Assembly (NCBI RefSeq): GCF_902150065.1
Contig: NC_043997.1
Span: forward strand, 26,895,827-26,959,826
Direction: 5' to 3'
Origin: Myripristis murdjan
Taxonomy: Eukaryota > Chordata > Actinopteri > Holocentriformes > Holocentridae
Length of the DNA: 64,000 nucleotides
Below are positions 60,278 through 64,000 of the stretch, one piece after another (position 1 is the stretch's first letter; every line of letters starts with the position of its first letter). The notes under the pieces were generated by a model. That model worked only from the letters and a program-made list of their open reading frames with translations. It was not told the origin of the DNA and searched no databases. The translations under genes and the position numbers were made by a program.

Positions 60278-63200
60278 TTACTGTGTGGCTTCCGACACCT
60301 TCGTCCGAATGAGCAGTGAGGCGAATCTTCTTTGTGGCTGTGTCCTAGGCCCGCCGCCTGCAGGTCCGGCCGCTTGGACCGTCGCTGCTGCCATCCGGAT
60401 CACAGCCACGGGGGGGCTCTGCCTTTGCCTTCTTACCAGCAAGTTTCTGGAGGTCCATATGGCGTCTTTGATGGCGGCGAGGGTGAGCCACTGTTTTGCA
60501 AAGTCCTTTTTGTTTTGTTTTTTTCCTTGGCTCACCCCATACAGCACCATTTGTGCTGTCAGGACCTCCCTAACCGGTAAGTACGGGAATTGCAAGGAGC
60601 CGGCTGTCGCCCACTGGTCTACGGCAGCGCTGCACTCCCAGAGCAGATGCCTCACCGACTCAGGCGCGCCACAACCTGGTCGGGGGCAGATTGAGGTCGC
60701 GGACATGCCCCGGGAGTGCATTACGGACCTGACTGGGAGGATCTCATGAGCCACCAGCCACGACAGGTCCCGGAGTCTGTTTGGGAGAGCAGAATGGTTC
60801 ACGTTGCGCCAAACTGTGGAGGGCTCGCCAAAGGCGAGCCCGCGCACTGGACTCACTGGTTCCCGCTCCTGCACAACAGAAATGAGAGAGCGGTGGTTGG
60901 TTAAAACATGCAACTCCTCCTGCTCCAAGTTAAAATTCTTTAAAAACTTCTGGATAAAAGCATATGCGTTTGGCAGGCTAAAAGACACAGGTACTCTAAG
61001 ATCAGTGGGTAAAAGTTTCAGTCTTCTGAGGTAGGACCCCATCCAGAAACGCGTCATGGCTTCAGTCTTGGGGTTTCTGGATGGGGCTGTGGCTTGTTTT
61101 ATGTGTGTTGTGGTGTATCGGCTTCCTAAAAACAACAAAAGGTCGGGCACTCCTTTTCCTCCTTTCTCCTTTGGCCTCTTCATCACCTCCCTCCTCAGTC
61201 GTTCCCACTTGGATCCCCATAAAAAGTAGAACATGGCTCGGTCCAGGTCGAGTAGCACTCTCCTTGGTGGGATAAAAACAGAACTGATCAATAAAAGCAA
61301 AGGTAAAATCACTGCTTTGATGATTAAAACCTTTCCTTCCATGGTCAGTCCCCTAAGTCCCCAGTACCCTAGTCTCTGTCTAACTTTCCCTACCAAGTCT
61401 GGCCAATTTGTTTTCCCTCCCCCCTCCCGATCAAATTTGACCCCCAGGATCTTTTGGTCAGTCTGGGTCACAGTCAGGGGGAGTCCTGTCATCTCTGTCG
61501 CTGTCCACGGTCCGTAAAATTGGGCTTGGGTCTTGCTCCTGTTCAGTTTTGACCCAGAGGCCCGTCCAAACCAGTCAGTCACGTCCAGAGTCCTGTTCAC
61601 AGATAAAAGGTCAGTGCATAAAATGTTCACGTCGTCCATATATAAAATGCATTTTGTCTCCAGTCCCCCGCTCCCTGGCACTCCCACCCCGTGGATTCGT
61701 TGATCCCTTCTCAAGATCTGTGCCAGGGGTTCTATACAGACAACGTAGAGGAGGGCAGATAACGGACAACCCTGACGGACACCGCAGTGTATATTGACTG
61801 CTTTTGTCAGATGCCCGTTAACCACAAATCTGCTGGTGATGCCCCGATACAGCAGTCCCACCCAAGCTATAAACCTTTCTGGGAACCCCATCTTTGGCAG
61901 TACCTGGAAAAGGTACTGGTGCGAGACCCGATCAAAGGCTTTCTCAAAATCTAAATTTAGGACTACTAGCCGGATGTCTCTGTCTCTCGCATAACAGATG
62001 GTGTCTCTGATCAGTACGAGGCTGTCGGTGATCTTCCTCCCCGGGACGGCACAGGCTTGATCCGGGTGAATCAGCTCCTCTAAAAACAAAGACATACGTG
62101 ATGCTAAAACCTTGCTAAAAAGTTTACAGTCTATATTTAAAAGGGTGATAGGTCTCCAGTTCCTCAAGTCAGTCTTGTCTTTGTCTTTATGGAGGAGAGT
62201 CACTATCCCTACTCTAAAACTGTCAGGAAGTCTGTCCAGATGTTCAAAGTCCATAAAAACAGCAAGCAAGTCGGGTGCTAAAATGTCCCAAAAAGTCAAA
62301 TAAAATTCTAAGGGAAGCCCGTCTTCTCCAGGGGACTTCCCTTTCTTAAAACTCTTGATACATTTACTTAACTCGGACATGGTAAAATCTTGGGTTAAAA
62401 GCACTCCGTCTGTCACTGTGTTTTCAATGGCCTCTAAAACATTGTTCATGGTGTCCAATAAAACAGGTTTTTCCTTGTAAAGCTCCCCATAAAAATTTTC
62501 TATAGTTTCTTTAATTTCCTCTGTCGTGTTTGCAGTGCACCCGTTGTCTTTTTGTAATTTAAAAATGGATCCTCTGTTATTTACAATTTTCTTAAAAAAA
62601 TATCTTGTGCACTTTTCCCCTTCCTCAATTTCCTTTTCCCTGCTTCTTAAAATGACACCCTTGCTTTTAATTTCTGCTAAAAGCGACATCTGTGTTTTCA
62701 CTTCCCGTATCTCTTCATTAAAATCCATACCTTCTTGATTTAGTTTAAAATACCTCTGGAGTCTTTTCTGCAGTCCCAACATGCGTCTGTCGTCCCTATC
62801 TTTCTTTTTCTTACCTGCCTGCCTAAAGAAAGTCCGGGTCTTACCCTTCACCATTTCCCACCAGTGTGCGCGTGTATGGTAAAAGTCTTGAAGGGTCTGC
62901 CACTCTTGATACTGCTCCCTGTACTGTCTAACTAACTCCCTATCCTCTAAAAGGGAGCAGTTGAGTTTCCACAGACCACTTCCTGCTGTCACACCAGAAG
63001 CGAGTGAAAGGGTGCAGGAGAGCATAACGTGATCGGAAAAGAAAACAGGTGTTAATCTAGCATCGGTTGGTGAACAGGCCCGTGTAAAAAGATAGTCTAT
63101 GCGAGAGGCTCTGGTGCCGTCACCACTGAACCAGGTGAAGCCCTCCTCTCTGGGATGCATGGTTTTAAAACAGTCCTGAAGTTTAAAATCCCTGCATATG

Positions 63201-63736
63201 CCCTGCAATAAAACCGATGTCTTGTCGACTGTAAAATCCGCCCCTGCCCTTTTCCTGTCTTTCCTACTTAAAACACAGTTAAAATCCCCGCCTACAACTA
63301 AAGGTGCCCTACCTAGCATGTGGAACTGCAAGTCTTCTAAAAGGTCATACCTGTCATTCTTGTCATTAAAACCATAAATATTTAAGAGCTTAAAATCTTT
63401 TCCCATAAAAGTCAGGTGTGTTAAAAGGGCCCTGCCGTCTCTCACCACAGTGCTGCCCTTCACCAGAACCAGAGGGTTTTTGATTAAAATGGCCACTCCA
63501 TCGTTTTTGTTGTTATTTGACCCGCTCCATATCGACGCTTGTGGCCACATCTCCTCCCACTCTCTGTAGTGCTTTAAAAACGGTAGGCCGCATTCCTGTA
63601 TTAAAAACACATCTGACTTAAAAGAATTTAGAAAGGATAAAACAGCCTGGGCTCTAACTCTCGACTTCACGCTTCTCACATTGATGGTTGAGAAGGTGAG
63701 TGTCATGAGTATGGTTAAAAGCAACAGGTATGACAT
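60278..63736 (-). CDS. Keno-like ORF2 endonuclease-reverse transcriptase, copy 2
   Basis: 1152 aa, with one residue difference that I can see from copy 1: Pro for Ala in the C-terminal tail (AAGPAGG against AAGAAGG). All endonuclease and reverse transcriptase motifs, including YMDD, are kept. Confidence 0.94.
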   Translation of the reverse strand: MSYLLLLTILMTLTFSTINVRSVKSRVRAQAVLSFLNSFKSDVFLIQECGLPFLKHYREWEEMWPQASIWSGSNNNKNDGVAILIKNPLVLVKGSTVVRDGRALLTHLTFMGKDFKLLNIYGFNDKNDRYDLLEDLQFHMLGRAPLVVGGDFNCVLSRKDRKRAGADFTVDKTSVLLQGICRDFKLQDCFKTMHPREEGFTWFSGDGTRASRIDYLFTRACSPTDARLTPVFFSDHVMLSCTLSLASGVTAGSGLWKLNCSLLEDRELVRQYREQYQEWQTLQDFYHTRAHWWEMVKGKTRTFFRQAGKKKKDRDDRRMLGLQKRLQRYFKLNQEGMDFNEEIREVKTQMSLLAEIKSKGVILRSREKEIEEGEKCTRYFFKKIVNNRGSIFKLQKDNGCTANTTEEIKETIENFYGELYKEKPVLLDTMNNVLEAIENTVTDGVLLTQDFTMSELSKCIKSFKKGKSPGEDGLPLEFYLTFWDILAPDLLAVFMDFEHLDRLPDSFRVGIVTLLHKDKDKTDLRNWRPITLLNIDCKLFSKVLASRMSLFLEELIHPDQACAVPGRKITDSLVLIRDTICYARDRDIRLVVLNLDFEKAFDRVSHQYLFQVLPKMGFPERFIAWVGLLYRGITSRFVVNGHLTKAVNIHCGVRQGCPLSALLYVVCIEPLAQILRRDQRIHGVGVPGSGGLETKCILYMDDVNILCTDLLSVNRTLDVTDWFGRASGSKLNRSKTQAQFYGPWTATEMTGLPLTVTQTDQKILGVKFDREGGGKTNWPDLVGKVRQRLGYWGLRGLTMEGKVLIIKAVILPLLLLISSVFIPPRRVLLDLDRAMFYFLWGSKWERLRREVMKRPKEKGGKGVPDLLLFLGSRYTTTHIKQATAPSRNPKTEAMTRFWMGSYLRRLKLLPTDLRVPVSFSLPNAYAFIQKFLKNFNLEQEELHVLTNHRSLISVVQEREPVSPVRGLAFGEPSTVWRNVNHSALPNRLRDLSWLVAHEILPVRSVMHSRGMSATSICPRPGCGAPESVRHLLWECSAAVDQWATAGSLQFPYLPVREVLTAQMVLYGVSQGKKQNKKDFAKQWLTLAAIKDAIWTSRNLLVRRQRQSPPVAVIRMAAATVQAAGPAGGGPRTQPQRRFASLLIRTKVSEATQ

Positions 63737-63778
63737 TTTAAAAGACTAAAAGGGGGTTAAAATGACTAAAAAAAGCAG

Positions 63779-64000
63779 TTAGCGGATTTCTTGTGAACAG
63801 AGCTCTTCCTTCACTCCTGCAAGCGAAGAGTGGCGGAGTTGAGCACTGTTTCCCTGTCGGACTCTGGGGGTTGGCCTCTGGCGCAGTGCTGCATTCATTT
63901 TGGAGTCCTTAGGGGTTGATTGCAGAGCTATTGACAAGAACGACACTTCATTTGGTGAATTGGAGGGGAAGACTCTGGGCTCCTCCACAGATGAACTGTC
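63779..64000 (-). CDS. Keno-like ORF1, C-terminal part (partial at edge)
   Basis: The last ~73 residues of ORF1, matching the copy 1 C-terminus ([16 protein letters not shown] through CSQEIR). The zinc knuckles and start lie beyond the window. Confidence 0.9.
   Translation of the reverse strand, partial: DSSSVEEPRVFPSNSPNEVSFLSIALQSTPKDSKMNAALRQRPTPRVRQGNSAQLRHSSLAGVKEELCSQEIR

Larger units (their letters stand above)
1..64000. repeat. Tandem U1/U2 snRNA gene array, unit about 5.08 kb
   Basis: The whole window is one head-to-tail array. U2 3' ends recur at 1759, 7190, 12269, 17351, 22433, 27512, 37757, 43212, 49046 and 59684. The plain spacing is 5079-5082 bp. Longer gaps are explained by extra 386-bp subrepeats (5431, 5455 and 5834 bp) or by an inserted LINE (10245 and 10638 bp). 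Units differ by scattered single bases, microsatellite length and subrepeat number, so concerted evolution is inferred. The conserved small open frames that recur in every unit follow from this near identity and are not evidence of protein genes. Confidence 0.97.
59834..64000 (-). mobile_element. Keno: Keno-like LINE in U2 (copy 2, runs off window)
   Basis: Near identical to copy 1 over the 4.2 kb seen, with the same junction to U2 and one fewer T in the tail. The flanking unit shares private variants with unit I (for example ATGTCCGCTGC at 48403 and 59040, and TTACGGGCC at 48968 and 59606). It is therefore a duplicate of the same insertion. Confidence 0.9.

Noticed and set aside
1-64000. Other small RNA genes (U4, U5, U6, 5S, tRNA) in the spacer
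   Set aside because: I looked for their characteristic 5' ends and conserved loops by eye and found none; a covariance-model scan was not possible.
1-64000. CRISPR-like or prokaryotic repeat system
   Set aside because: Repeats are kilobase units with snRNA genes and LINEs; there is no short direct repeat and spacer pattern.
59834-64000. Independent second Keno insertion
   Set aside because: Shared junction and private flank variants with the first copy make duplication of the unit the simpler reading.

Overview
The window is part of a tandem snRNA gene array from a vertebrate genome, most probably a teleost fish. Each unit of about 5.08 kb carries one U1 snRNA gene (+ strand) and one U2 snRNA gene (- strand), transcribed away from each other across about 2.1 kb of shared upstream DNA. 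No ordinary host protein-coding gene is visible. The fish call rests on Tx1-clade LINEs with intact frames, a U2-inserted LINE of the kind described as Keno in fishes, and long (GT)n tracts. It is an inference.

Layout. There are nine U1 loci: eight whole (4093, 9558, 14644, 19723, 24801, 40114, 45563, 56973) and one split by a LINE (29836/35209). There are ten U2 loci: eight whole (ending at 1945, 7376, 12455, 17536, 22619, 27698, 37943, 43398) and two split by LINEs (49046-49195 with 54799-54823; 59684-59833 with its 5' part beyond the window). Each unit, read from U2 rightwards, holds the U2 gene and its upstream region, two ZNF143/Staf-like sites, a 3' fragment of an L1-like LINE, a variable (GT)n tract, the U1 gene, and a mosaic remnant of a Keno-like LINE. 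The remnant is interrupted by a 386-bp subrepeat present in one to three copies and by a 711-bp solo LTR with a 4-bp target duplication.

Three apparently complete or intact-frame LINEs sit inside snRNA coding sequence. At 29885-35082 a 5.2-kb Tx1-type element lies in a U1 gene with a 12-bp target duplication. At 49196-54798 and 59834-end, two near-identical Keno-like elements lie at the same point in U2, with 12 nt of U2 (including the branch-point-pairing GTAGT) missing. The flanks of the two Keno copies share private variants, so they look like one insertion copied along with its 10.6-kb unit.

The array therefore serves the spliceosome (U1 for 5' splice sites, U2 for branch points) and is also a target for at least two related LINE lineages. 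Homogenisation among units spreads intact genes, an old LINE remnant, an LTR fossil and disrupted units alike. The best candidate for something undescribed is the LINE inserted in U1, as a possible U1-specific relative of the U2-specific Keno.
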